From an uncultured Eubacteriales bacterium (GTDB lineage: Bacteria > Bacillota > Clostridia > Christensenellales > Aristaeellaceae): a stretch of 64,000 bases of DNA. Under the pieces are notes generated by a model. That model was not told the origin of the DNA and did no database searches. It saw nothing but the letters and a program-made list of their open reading frames with translations. A program made the position numbers and the translations under genes. The stretch's first letter is position 1. Each line of letters begins with the position of its first letter. Below are positions 35,059-43,515 of this stretch, piece by piece. The stretch is taken from assembly GCA_902793605.1 (NCBI GenBank), contig CADBEB010000009.1:25149-89148 (forward strand), read 5' to 3'.

Positions 35059-36270
35059 ATGCTGACCATCACTCGCGAACAGGCACGGCAGTTCGTCCTG
35101 CTCAAACAGGGGCTGCTCGGGAAACACCGTTTCATCGGAAAAAACGGTGCCTTTCAGTATGTCCGCCAGGCTGGCTGCATCCAGTACGATCCCGTGGATG
35201 TATGCGGGAAAAATGCCGAACTGACCCTGCAGTCCCGGGTAAAAGGTTTTACAAAGCAGACGCTGCACGATCTTCTCTACCTGGATCGTCTCCTGGTGGA
35301 TTACTCTGACAAGGAACTGTCCATCTGGCCCAGTGAAGACTGGCCCTTCTTCTCCGGATACCGGGAAAGGAGCAAAGCGCTCAGCCGCACCTTTGCAGGC
35401 ATTCCCGATCTGGAGGAAAAAGCGATCGCCTATATCCGGGAAAACGGTCCCGTCAGCAGCGATACCCTTCCCATCGAAGGGACGATCTTCTGGCATTCCT
35501 CCATGCACTGGAGCGGCCACTGGGACCGGGAATCGCAGGCCGCGCGTTCCGTGCTGGAGCAGCTCTATACGGACGGCGTCCTGCTGATCCACCACAAGGC
35601 CGGATCCCGGAAGTTCTATGACCTGGCCGAAAAGTACCTCCCGGCCGGTCTGCTGGCGGCGCCGAATCCCTGCCCGGATGAGGCTTCCTGGCTGGCCTGG
35701 CGCGTGAAACGAAGGATTGGGGCGGTCGGCCTGCTCTGGAACCGCCGTTCCGACGCATGGCTCGGGATTGATATGACTCCGGAGCAACGGGAGGCTGCTT
35801 TCCGCCGTCTGGAAAAGGAAAGAACCATCACAGCGGTTCAGGTGGAAGGCCTGCGCTTCCCGATCTTCATGATGAGCGAGGATATACCGCTCCTGGAGTC
35901 CGTCCTCTCCGGACAGGTCCCGCCGGTCGCAAGGCTTGAATTCCTGGCTCCGCTCGATCCGATGCTGTGGGACCGGAACCTGATCGAGGCCCTCTGGGAT
36001 TACCGGTATTCGTGGGAGATCTACACTCCGGTCGCAAAGCGGAAATACGGCTACTATGTCCTGCCGATGCTCTGCGGCGACCGGTTCGTCGGCAGGATCG
36101 AGCCAAAGGCGGACAAAAAAACAAAGGCTCTCACCGTCCGTAATGTCTGGTTCGAGCCGGGTGTCCGTCAGACGAAGAAACTCTCCGCGCTGATCGACAA
36201 GGCCGTTCAGCGCCTGGCGAAGTTCAACGGCTGCGAAGTACAGCGATCGTTTACAGCGCCTTCCCCATGA
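35059..36270 (+). CDS. YcaQ/AlkX-like winged-helix DNA glycosylase
   Basis: 403 residues from an ATG preceded by AGGGAG. The HTH_42 (DUF1006) family includes YcaQ and AlkZ, which unhook interstrand DNA crosslinks. The catalytic segment reads GCIQYDPVDVCG, the Q-aromatic-D form found in the YcaQ subfamily rather than the Q-x-Q form of AlkZ. Other landmarks are LEFLAPLDPMLWDRNLIEALWDYRYSWEIYTP split around the core, and YGYYVLPMLCGDRFVGRIEPK. It starts 22 bases after the NRPS stop and its 3' end overlaps the convergent dehydrogenase gene by 20 bases. Such enzymes are sometimes linked to genotoxin gene clusters. Confidence 0.88.
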   Translation: MLTITREQARQFVLLKQGLLGKHRFIGKNGAFQYVRQAGCIQYDPVDVCGKNAELTLQSRVKGFTKQTLHDLLYLDRLLVDYSDKELSIWPSEDWPFFSGYRERSKALSRTFAGIPDLEEKAIAYIRENGPVSSDTLPIEGTIFWHSSMHWSGHWDRESQAARSVLEQLYTDGVLLIHHKAGSRKFYDLAEKYLPAGLLAAPNPCPDEASWLAWRVKRRIGAVGLLWNRRSDAWLGIDMTPEQREAAFRRLEKERTITAVQVEGLRFPIFMMSEDIPLLESVLSGQVPPVARLEFLAPLDPMLWDRNLIEALWDYRYSWEIYTPVAKRKYGYYVLPMLCGDRFVGRIEPKADKKTKALTVRNVWFEPGVRQTKKLSALIDKAVQRLAKFNGCEVQRSFTAPSP

Positions 36271-37663
36271 TCAGCTCTGTGGGCTGTTCATACCCGGGGA
36301 AGGGCAGGTCCAGTGCACCACAGTCGGTATAGCCGATCGCCCGGTAGAAAAACTGCGCTTCTTCATCTTTCTGGGTGGAGGTCATCACCAGGCCATACCC
36401 TTTGGCCTTCATCTCCTTCTCCCAATGTTTCATCAGCATATGGCCGAAACCGTTACGCTGCTCGTTTTCCTGAACATACAGCATCGTGCAGAACGGGATG
36501 CTGTCCCAGAAAAGCATATAACGAAGAATGGCAATCGGCTGATCGCCTTTCATCAGCACATAGCCCATCCGGTCCCTCACCTTCCGGTCAAACTCTTCCT
36601 TGTCCAGATGGCGATCCAGGGAAAACCAGAAATCCTTGTCCGCATCCGTCACGGAACGAACGCTGACGGATGCGTTTTTTTCCGTCTCCGTCCCGGCCGG
36701 ATGCCCGGTCCTGCGGTCCACCCGCCGGATCAGCGGCCGGCCCGAACAATAGTTTTCGAAGTCTTCCAGGAGCAGTTCGACAATCCGGTCCACGGTATAA
36801 GGAAGTGAGGTATTCCCGGCGACGTGTGGCGTAATGACCAGTCGGGGACAGTCCCAAAGCGTGGAATCCTGCGGGATCGGTTCCTCCTCGAAAACATCCA
36901 GCCCGGCATACAGCCGGCCGGCTCTCAGCTCTTTTTCAAGCGCCGGTTGGTCGATCACGGTCCCGCGGCCCACGTTGATAATCACTGCGTCGTCCGGAAG
37001 GAGTTTCAGCTGTCTTTCGGAGATCATCCGGCAGGTGTCCTGTGTCCCGGGAAGGGAAATGATCAGAAGATCCGTTTCTGGCAGGACCTCCTCCAACTGC
37101 TCCCTTCTCACGATCCGGTCAAAGAGGCCGCCGGGATTGCAGCCCTTGCGGTTCACGCCGATGATCTGCCGGGGCCTGAACCCACGGAGTCGCCGAAGCG
37201 TTTCCTGGCCGATATCCCCGGTGCCCAGGAGCGTGATCCTGCTGCCATGGATGGAGCGGACTGGAAGCCAGCGGATCCATTCGCGCTTTTCAATATGCGC
37301 CTGGTATTCCGGCTGCCTGCGGAGGATCTCAGTCAGCAGCATGATCACATGCTCCGAGATCGTTACCCCGTAGGCGCCGGAGGAATTTGTCAGCTCTGCG
37401 CCCGGACAGGCAAAAGCATCGTCGGTGATAAATCGATCCGTGCCCGCGAAGGGGCTGCAGAGCCAGCGCAGATTCGGAGCATTCTGCGACAGGACCGGAT
37501 CCGAGCCGACCACCACCTCCGCGTCTTTCAGGTACGGCAGACTTTCGGACGGCTCACCGAAAAACCGGCAGTCAAACCCGTGCCTTTCCGCCGCTTCACG
37601 GATACGGACCCGGTGGTTTTCTGTCAGATCCGGGATCACCACGACCAGTTTCCGGTACATCAT
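36251..37663 (-). CDS. D-2-hydroxyacid dehydrogenase fused to a GNAT acetyltransferase
   Basis: 470 residues from an ATG at 37663; an ATG at 37675 that overlaps the previous stop is possible but has no spaced ribosome site. The first about 315 residues are an NAD-dependent D-isomer 2-hydroxyacid dehydrogenase: dinucleotide loop LLGTGDIGQETL, and catalytic Arg, Glu and His in NVGRGTVID, GLDVFEEEP and ITPHVAGNT. From about 335 onward comes a GNAT domain (VSVRSVTDADKDFWFSLD, QRNGFGHMLMKHW, QKDEEAQFFYRAIGYTDCG). I do not know a characterised protein with this fusion. It is coupled to the HTH-desulfoferrodoxin gene upstream. Substrates are unknown. Confidence 0.85.
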   Translation of the reverse strand: MMYRKLVVVIPDLTENHRVRIREAAERHGFDCRFFGEPSESLPYLKDAEVVVGSDPVLSQNAPNLRWLCSPFAGTDRFITDDAFACPGAELTNSSGAYGVTISEHVIMLLTEILRRQPEYQAHIEKREWIRWLPVRSIHGSRITLLGTGDIGQETLRRLRGFRPRQIIGVNRKGCNPGGLFDRIVRREQLEEVLPETDLLIISLPGTQDTCRMISERQLKLLPDDAVIINVGRGTVIDQPALEKELRAGRLYAGLDVFEEEPIPQDSTLWDCPRLVITPHVAGNTSLPYTVDRIVELLLEDFENYCSGRPLIRRVDRRTGHPAGTETEKNASVSVRSVTDADKDFWFSLDRHLDKEEFDRKVRDRMGYVLMKGDQPIAILRYMLFWDSIPFCTMLYVQENEQRNGFGHMLMKHWEKEMKAKGYGLVMTSTQKDEEAQFFYRAIGYTDCGALDLPFPGYEQPTELIMGKAL

Positions 37664-37671
37664 GCAATACC

Positions 37672-38274
37672 TCATTCCTGTTTCTTTTTATCCAGCCGGC
37701 ACCTGTACAGGCCGTGCTGATTGCAGTACGTGTAGATCCAGCCGGCCCCGCGGTAGAAAAAACGCGCTTCCGCGTTTCCTTCCGGGTAAAGGATACAGGT
37801 CTCACAGCGGTCCGGCGTCATGTAGGTGATGAAGGACAGGGAATGTTCCTTGCTCATGGGATGGGATGCGGTCACATAGATCTCGTCCTCGATCTGCTCC
37901 ACTCCCACGGCGTGCGCTTCATCCGCCTCCTCCGCCTCCAGCGCAGGCAGCCGGATCCCGCAGCAGGAGATCATCGCTTCCCCCCGTGCAAAGATCACAT
38001 TGCCGCATACGGGGCATACGTAGAACAGGCTTTTCAGCATGTTCGACCCACGGTTGCGGTTGGTGATCGTCTGCCCGCACAGCAGTTCCGGAACGGAGAT
38101 ATGCAGAGCCTTTCCGATCGGTTCCAGCAGCGAAACGTCCGGGAATCCCCGGCCGTTCTCCCATTTCGATACTGCTTTATCGCTCACGCACAGTTTATCT
38201 GCCAGTTCTGCCTGAGTCATGCCCAGCTTCTCGCGCAGCGCTTTGATCGTTGCGCCGGTCACATAGTGATCCAT
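37672..38274 (-). CDS. XRE-type HTH regulator fused to a desulfoferrodoxin (superoxide reductase) domain
   Basis: 200 residues. Residues 6-62 are a Cro/CI helix-turn-helix (IKALREKLGMTQAELADKL, VSKWENGRGFPDVSLLEPI). Residues 80-112 carry a desulforedoxin-like CxxC...CC site (YVCPVCGN, ISCCGIRLPAL). Residues about 120-195 match the superoxide reductase iron centre: SHPMSKEHS supplies two His and the active-site loop Lys, and YCNQHGLYR supplies the Cys and His ligands. This is therefore a full two-iron desulfoferrodoxin behind a DNA-binding domain. It may sense superoxide or iron status, or be a DNA-tethered reductase. The dehydrogenase-GNAT gene follows directly, with overlapping or near-overlapping stop and start. 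Confidence 0.88.
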   Translation of the reverse strand: MDHYVTGATIKALREKLGMTQAELADKLCVSDKAVSKWENGRGFPDVSLLEPIGKALHISVPELLCGQTITNRNRGSNMLKSLFYVCPVCGNVIFARGEAMISCCGIRLPALEAEEADEAHAVGVEQIEDEIYVTASHPMSKEHSLSFITYMTPDRCETCILYPEGNAEARFFYRGAGWIYTYCNQHGLYRCRLDKKKQE

Positions 38275-38354
38275 TGTTCACCACTCCTTTCGCGGAACAG
38301 GATAACAGGAGATCACGCCGGGAAACAACCTACGCTCCGTAGAGGATGCCGGGA

Positions 38355-40811
38355 TCATCCCCGGCTGCCTTTTGTCAGCGTCAGAATATTGACAGACAGT
38401 GCCGGCGCTTCATAGGTGAAGCTCCGGGATGCCCCGGCCGCCTGGAGCAAGACGTCGTGAACATGTTCCGGATCCTCCAGGCTGTTCTCGTCCGCCGCGT
38501 TTCCTGTCAGCAGGCCGACGGTATATTCCGGCTCCACGTCGCAGTCCAGCGTGATCTCCACCGGCTCTTCCCGGTCGTCAAAATTGACGATCTTGATGAT
38601 CACCTGCTCATCGGTATCCGTGGCGACACAGCCCATTGCCGGATAGGAGGGCAGTTCCGCCGTGTCGATCACTTCGCCGTTCACCTCGAGTGTCACCCTG
38701 TGCCCGGCCACCGTGTATTTCAGATGGTTGAATTCATTCACTTTCAGCCCGGCATTCTTGGGCTCCGAGTAGGGCTTTGGCGGAAAGCTGTCCCGCGCAA
38801 TATAGCTTTTCCCTCCGCTCAGGATCCACCGGGAAACCTCCAGGAAGCGCATGCTCCAGGGATCGCACGGGTTCGGGTTCGTGCGGTCGTAGTAGGACAG
38901 CGGTTTCGGGGAAACCAGGATGCCGAGGGCAATATCCTTCCCTTCCTCGTAGAAGGCATCCACCTCAAACGTTCCCTCCCGGCATTCCGGATCCCCGTCC
39001 AGCACGACCAATGGATAAACTTTAAAGGAAAACTCCGGCATATCCGGTTCCGTCTTCCGGAAGACAGTGATCCCGTCCTCCTTCACCTCCGCCCCGGCCA
39101 GGACCATGCGCTCCGGCTTTACGGAGGTTCCGTTCCACACCGGGTTCCGGTACCGGATGCCGTCGTCCCCGGACAGTGCCGGCTGGCCGTGGATGTCGTA
39201 CGGGATCCTCCGGACCGTTTCCTCCGCAGCTATCACCCGGCTGCCCCGGTTGCCGCCGAACAGGCGCCAGCTGTAGTAGGTCGGGATTACATAACTCCGG
39301 TGGTTGTTGTAAATGATCAGGTTCGGGAACCAGGAGCCATACCGGACATGCTGGAACAGCGGCGCGTAGGAGGCCAGCCGGACCTTGTCCTGGTTGCGCT
39401 CAAAGCCCACCATGAACATCGCCTCGGCAATCGCGGCCCGGAGCTGGCCTTCATAGGTCTGGTTGACCGAGAACTCGCCGACAAACACGTCCGCATCCTG
39501 CCGGTCGTAGCGGTCGTACAGGGTGATGCCTTCGGCAAAGAATTCCGGCATGTTGTAGTAGTGATCGTCCGCGATATCCGCCTCCAGCCTGCGGGTGCGG
39601 CCGCGGTCGTTGGTAACGATGGTCAGGTCCGGCCAGCGCTCCAGCACTGCCTTTTTCACCGTATCAAACCGCCATTCGTATTCCGGACCGAAATTCTCGT
39701 TCCCGATCTCCAGGTAGTCCAGGCGGAAAGGTGCCTCATGCCCCATTTTTGCGCGCAGCGAACCCCATTTCGAATCGGCAGGCCCCAGCGCGTATTCGAG
39801 CGCGGCCAGAATATCCTCCAGCATGTCTTCCTGTTCTTCTTCGTTGAAATACCGGGGATTCCTCCCCTGGCAGGTCATACCGCAGTTGCACACGTACAGC
39901 GGCGCTACATGAAGGTCCTCGCACAGCTGGAGGTATTCGTGGAAGCCCAGACCGTTGGTCGCCCGGTAATGCCACAGCAGCCAGTGGGATGGACGCTCCC
40001 ATACGGGACCGACTGTGTTGCGGAAATACCACACCGTCTCCATCGAGAACCCCTCGACGATGCATCCGCCGGGAAACCGCATGAACGCGGGATGGATGTC
40101 CCTCAGCTTCTCCGCCAGGTCCTTCCGGAGGCCGTGACCCATAAAGGTCTCTTCGGGCATCAGGGAGGTGAAACCAAACCATACCGTTGCTTCCTCGGTA
40201 CAGCGGATGCGGAATTCCGCGTCGCCTGCGGAACCGGAAGCGGTAAACACCGCATCGTAACGGGTCCAGTCCCCCGGCCGGACCGTAATCTTCGCCGTGC
40301 TGAGCACCTGTCCGTTTTTTTCGGTGGTCAGCGTCAGTTCAGCCTCCTGTTCCGACCGTGCAAATACATAGAAGCGATAGTTCTTACCTTCTTCCTGCGG
40401 GATTCCGCCGAAACCGATGTTCCGGATACTGCCGCCGGTGGCAAAGTCCACCCGGAGGGATACCCTGCGCCGGGGGTTCAGGGCTGCTTCACGGTCCAGG
40501 GTCATCTCTGCCTGGTCGCTGTACCAGGCTGGAACCGGTGTAGGAATGATCCGGTTGTCCTTCACCCACTGGTTCATTCCCTCGCCGTTGTTGAATTCGT
40601 CCACCCATCCGGTCGGCGAAACAAAGGTCCTGCCGCCGTCGTTGGTCACGCAGCCTTCCGGCAGCAGCGAATCCTCAAAGGATCGGTTGCGAAGCATCTC
40701 GGGATAGAGGCCGCCGTCTCCCGCCCGGCTGATATCTTCAAAAAAGAGGCCGTAAAGGTCGGGGGCCACCGGGAAACGTTTCTCACCGGTTCGGATGTTC
40801 AGTCTGCTCAT
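38355..40811 (-). CDS. GH51 alpha-L-arabinofuranosidase
   Basis: 818 residues from an ATG at 40811 preceded by GGAGG; 13 upstream codons are unlikely. A carbohydrate-binding-like region (about 95-215) is followed by the GH51 barrel with acid/base Glu in EIGNENFGPEYEWR and nucleophile Glu in FVGEFSVNQTYEGQ. The C-terminal beta domain contains an insert of about 130 residues (around YPLVVLDGDPECREGTFEVD to DTAEL) that looks like a lectin-like or CBM domain. There is no signal peptide. It removes alpha-L-arabinose from arabinoxylan or arabinan fragments and complements the GH127 enzyme of the window. Confidence 0.9.
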   Translation of the reverse strand: MSRLNIRTGEKRFPVAPDLYGLFFEDISRAGDGGLYPEMLRNRSFEDSLLPEGCVTNDGGRTFVSPTGWVDEFNNGEGMNQWVKDNRIIPTPVPAWYSDQAEMTLDREAALNPRRRVSLRVDFATGGSIRNIGFGGIPQEEGKNYRFYVFARSEQEAELTLTTEKNGQVLSTAKITVRPGDWTRYDAVFTASGSAGDAEFRIRCTEEATVWFGFTSLMPEETFMGHGLRKDLAEKLRDIHPAFMRFPGGCIVEGFSMETVWYFRNTVGPVWERPSHWLLWHYRATNGLGFHEYLQLCEDLHVAPLYVCNCGMTCQGRNPRYFNEEEQEDMLEDILAALEYALGPADSKWGSLRAKMGHEAPFRLDYLEIGNENFGPEYEWRFDTVKKAVLERWPDLTIVTNDRGRTRRLEADIADDHYYNMPEFFAEGITLYDRYDRQDADVFVGEFSVNQTYEGQLRAAIAEAMFMVGFERNQDKVRLASYAPLFQHVRYGSWFPNLIIYNNHRSYVIPTYYSWRLFGGNRGSRVIAAEETVRRIPYDIHGQPALSGDDGIRYRNPVWNGTSVKPERMVLAGAEVKEDGITVFRKTEPDMPEFSFKVYPLVVLDGDPECREGTFEVDAFYEEGKDIALGILVSPKPLSYYDRTNPNPCDPWSMRFLEVSRWILSGGKSYIARDSFPPKPYSEPKNAGLKVNEFNHLKYTVAGHRVTLEVNGEVIDTAELPSYPAMGCVATDTDEQVIIKIVNFDDREEPVEITLDCDVEPEYTVGLLTGNAADENSLEDPEHVHDVLLQAAGASRSFTYEAPALSVNILTLTKGSRG

Positions 40812-40886
40812 GTCGTGTCCTCCGCTTTCTGTTCTTGCTTCAGAAGTCATTATACCCGGGGACGGGCCTGATTGAAAGATGGTTCT

Positions 40887-42791
40887 TCATCTCTCCGTTT
40901 CTTCCTTCAGTATGATCACCGCGTCCGGATCGAATTTTCGGGCCATGGTATGCGCCGCCTTCCGGTTCGCCACCGTGTCGAAGACGATCGAGAAGTCGTA
41001 GTCCGGCGGATACAGTTCCGCTGCCGGAACAAGCAGTTTCAGCCGGTGATGCCGGACAGTCATCTTCTTTCCCTGAATCTGGATCACGACGTTGCCCTCG
41101 TCGTCCGCGGGTCGGTACACGATCGCGTTCTTTTTGTCCGGCAGCAGCAGTACGCTGTCGCCCATGGTGAATCGTTCAAATGTCCCTTCGGCCCGGACCG
41201 GACAGCGCTGCAGGCGCCCTGTCGGGATCCGCATCGACTTCCGGTCCTGTTCCGGTTTCGTGTTCAGGCCGCAGTCGGCCACTTGCCTGGCCCGGCAAAG
41301 CAGGCCCTCATGCATACCGAGGCGGCGTGCGATCTCGATCGCGCAGCTTTCCCCGCTCATCCCCAGCTCCAGCCGGTACAGCGGCATCAGGGAAGCCCGG
41401 TCGAAGGCCATCCGCGCGGAGATCACATGCTCCGTCTCCTCCGCCCATTGCTTGATTTGTGGGTCGTGGGTCGTGACCATGAAAAAGCATCCGCGCCGGA
41501 GCAGTTCCTCAAGAATGGCCGCAGCAAGTCCCAAACCCTCCGCGGGATCCGTTCCGCTGCCCAGCTCATCTAGCAGGACCAGGCTCTCGCAGCTGCATTC
41601 ACCGAGGATGCGGATCACGTTGGTCATATGGCCGGAGAAGGTGGACAGGTTCTGACTGATGCTCTGGCTGTCGCCGATGTCGCACAGGACACGGTCCATC
41701 ATGGCGATCACGGTTCCTTCCTCGCAGGGTATATGCAGGCCGCTCTGTGCCATCAGGGTCAAAAGTCCTACGGTCTTCAGACATACGGTCTTCCCGCCGG
41801 TGTTCGGTCCGGTGACCGCGATCCCGCAGTCCGGCAGCGACAGCTCCAGGTTCAGCGGCACGCAGGTATCCCGGTCCAGCAGCGGGTGCCGGGCTTCCAC
41901 CAGCCGGATCATCCGCCCGGCTGACAGCTTCGGCGGATACGCCCCCATCTCCAGGCTCAGTTTGGCCCGGGCAAAGAGCACGTCCAGGTCCGTCATCACC
42001 CGGAGCGCGTCGCGCAGGGCGTTCTCTTCGGCAGCGACCTGGCCGCTGAGTTCCCACAGAATCCGCCGCTCTTCCCCGTCAATTTCGATCAGCAATTCAT
42101 CCAGGGCTTGCCGCAGCGCCTGCACCGCGGTTGGTTCCATGAAAACCGTGCTCCCCTTGGCGGATGTATCGACGGCCCGTCCGGGAAAACTGCTCTGCCA
42201 GCGCTTCTGTACGGGAATGACATAGACCCCGCCGCGCTGGGTGATATAGTTGTCCGCCAGTTCCGTTCTGTGGTGCAGCAGGATCTGGTTGAGTTTTTCG
42301 CGGATCGCCTGCTCCGTATGTTCCCGCTGCCGGCGTAGGTTCCGGAGCGCCGGGGACGCGTCGTCCAGAATGGCGTCCTCACGGATGGAACGTTCGATCT
42401 CCTCCTCCAGTCTGCCCGGTTCCGGAAGCTCTGTATGCCAGGACGCGATGCCGGCGCTGTGGATCTGTGCGTTCTGCAGGTACCGGCGCATCCGGCGGAT
42501 CGTACTGCAAAAGCGTGCGATGGACCCGAGTTGCGCAGGCAGCAGCATGCCGCCCTGCGTCGCCTGGACCAGGCCGGTCTCCGCTCCGTCCGTCTCCGTC
42601 AGCGGCGGAGTGCCGGCGTTCTCGATCACTTTACGCGCAGCAGTGGTCTCTTCCATCCGCGCCATGCAAAGGCTCTCGTTCAGGATCGGTTCCGTTTCCG
42701 CCAGCTGTTCGCGGGCCGCCTGGGAAACCGCCTGTTCCTTCAGTTTTTCGATGATCTGGTCAAAGCCGAGTGTAATCATATCCTGTGTCAT
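40887..42791 (-). CDS. MutS2-like ATPase lacking a usual Smr nuclease domain
   Basis: 634 residues from an ATG at 42791 preceded by AGAGGGA. Core, lever and clamp regions precede the ATPase: Walker A in VTGPNTGGKTVCL, Walker B in LVLLDELGSGTDPAEG, and the conserved STFSGHM. After about residue 530 there is a KOW-like segment (FTMGDSVLLLPDKKNAIVY), then only about 45 residues. Bacillus MutS2 has about 785 residues and ends in an Smr domain with the HGKGTG-type motif, which is absent here. MutS2 proteins act in recombination suppression or collided-ribosome rescue; this short form would have to act without the nuclease. Confidence 0.87.
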   Translation of the reverse strand: MTQDMITLGFDQIIEKLKEQAVSQAAREQLAETEPILNESLCMARMEETTAARKVIENAGTPPLTETDGAETGLVQATQGGMLLPAQLGSIARFCSTIRRMRRYLQNAQIHSAGIASWHTELPEPGRLEEEIERSIREDAILDDASPALRNLRRQREHTEQAIREKLNQILLHHRTELADNYITQRGGVYVIPVQKRWQSSFPGRAVDTSAKGSTVFMEPTAVQALRQALDELLIEIDGEERRILWELSGQVAAEENALRDALRVMTDLDVLFARAKLSLEMGAYPPKLSAGRMIRLVEARHPLLDRDTCVPLNLELSLPDCGIAVTGPNTGGKTVCLKTVGLLTLMAQSGLHIPCEEGTVIAMMDRVLCDIGDSQSISQNLSTFSGHMTNVIRILGECSCESLVLLDELGSGTDPAEGLGLAAAILEELLRRGCFFMVTTHDPQIKQWAEETEHVISARMAFDRASLMPLYRLELGMSGESCAIEIARRLGMHEGLLCRARQVADCGLNTKPEQDRKSMRIPTGRLQRCPVRAEGTFERFTMGDSVLLLPDKKNAIVYRPADDEGNVVIQIQGKKMTVRHHRLKLLVPAAELYPPDYDFSIVFDTVANRKAAHTMARKFDPDAVIILKEETER

Positions 42792-43058
42792 GGTATCCCT
42801 CTTTTTCTGTTGTTTAATCGACATGAACAGGATCGAGGAATGCACCACAGGAAAAAAGCATACAAAAAAATGCCCGGCTTCAGTCCGCAGCGCGTCATGG
42901 CATCAGCAAACACGCGATCATGTCATCGCGTTGATCGTTCAACCATGTTCCCCGTTAACGAACCGACTCCAAACACACCTCCGGGAGAGTGCCTGCTCCT
43001 GCAGGATCTCCGCTGGCATGATTATAGACCGGCAAAGTCCCCTTGTCAATGCTCCGCA
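42792..43058. other. Intergenic region upstream of the cobalamin riboswitch
   Basis: About 270 bases between divergent mutS2-like and btuF-like transcription units; the whole gap to 43515 is 724 bases, and its second part holds a promoter, riboswitch and expression platform. No gene recognised in this first part. Confidence 0.5.
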
Positions 43059-43087
43059 TTGACGTCCGGTTTCCGCAAACATATAAT
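43059..43087 (+). promoter_or_regulatory. Promoter of the cobalamin riboswitch transcript
   Basis: TTGACG (43059-43064), 17-base spacer, TATAAT (43082-43087); the riboswitch begins about 20 bases later. Confidence 0.8.
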
Positions 43088-43107
43088 ATTCCTGACAAAT
43101 GAATAGC

Positions 43108-43285
43108 CGGTGTATCTGCGCAGCGATGCGCGGCGCGATCCGGAAGGACCGCGTCACAGGAACACGGATGAAAGTTCCGGGCTATCCCAGTAACCGTGAA
43201 GCGGACGAAAGCACGGAGAAGCCATTGCGAAAGCGAGAAGGTGTGCTGGTAGGATGAGGCAAAGCCGGGAGACTTGTTTACACCG
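43108..43285 (+). promoter_or_regulatory. Cobalamin riboswitch aptamer
   Basis: The aptamer carries the conserved core: ACGGATGAAAGTTCCGGGC, GAAGCCATTGCGAAAGCG (GCCACTG box variant), GGTAGGATGAGGC and AAAGCCGGGAGACTTG. The P1 helix closes as CGGTGTA (43108-43114) with TACACCG (43279-43285). It responds to adenosyl- or hydroxocobalamin and controls the BtuFCD-type operon beginning at 43516, which fixes the likely substrate of that transporter. Confidence 0.92.
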
Positions 43286-43306
43286 TGAAATATCATTCCC
43301 CTGGGG

Positions 43307-43343
43307 GAGGACGTGTCCAAATCTCTGATTTGGACACGTCCCC
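43307..43343 (+). other. Strong hairpin between aptamer and terminator
   Basis: A stem of at least 14 perfect pairs (GGACGTGTCCAAAT with its complement) closed by a CTCTG loop. There is no T-run after it. It may be part of the expression platform or an inserted palindromic repeat of the kind also seen at 60-62 kb. Confidence 0.7.
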
Positions 43344-43410
43344 TGCAACAGCTGTCAAAGGCGCGAAGCGGCTTTGGTCACAGCGATCGCAGATGGGATA
43401 TGCTATAAAG

Positions 43411-43440
43411 CTTGCGGGACTCGTCCCCGCAGGTTTTGTT
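43411..43440 (+). terminator. Riboswitch intrinsic terminator
   Basis: CTTGCGGG pairs with CCCGCAGG (one G-T wobble) around a short loop, followed by TTTTGTT. It sits between the aptamer and the btuF-like start and is the likely off-switch. Confidence 0.65.
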
Positions 43441-43450
43441 GGCGTGCCTC

Positions 43451-43508
43451 GGGGAGGGACACTTTTTGCTTCCTCCCGCTGATTCATTTGATCACTGTTA
43501 TGAGGAGG
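43451..43508 (+). promoter_or_regulatory. Possible SD-sequestering/anti-sequestering elements
   Basis: TCCTCCC (43471-43477) is complementary both to GGGGAGGGA (43451-43459) and to the SD region GAGGAGGGA (43502-43510) of the btuF-like gene. The two pairings are mutually exclusive, as expected for a translational switch. Confidence 0.45.
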
Positions 43509-43515
43509 GACAAAG

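Noticed and set aside
38346..40871. 841-residue open frame on the plus strand
   Set aside because: Antisense shadow of the GH51 gene, which has both catalytic Glu motifs.
43307..43343. Hairpin as an intrinsic terminator
   Set aside because: Very stable stem but not followed by T residues; the later hairpin at 43411-43440 has a T-run and fits better.
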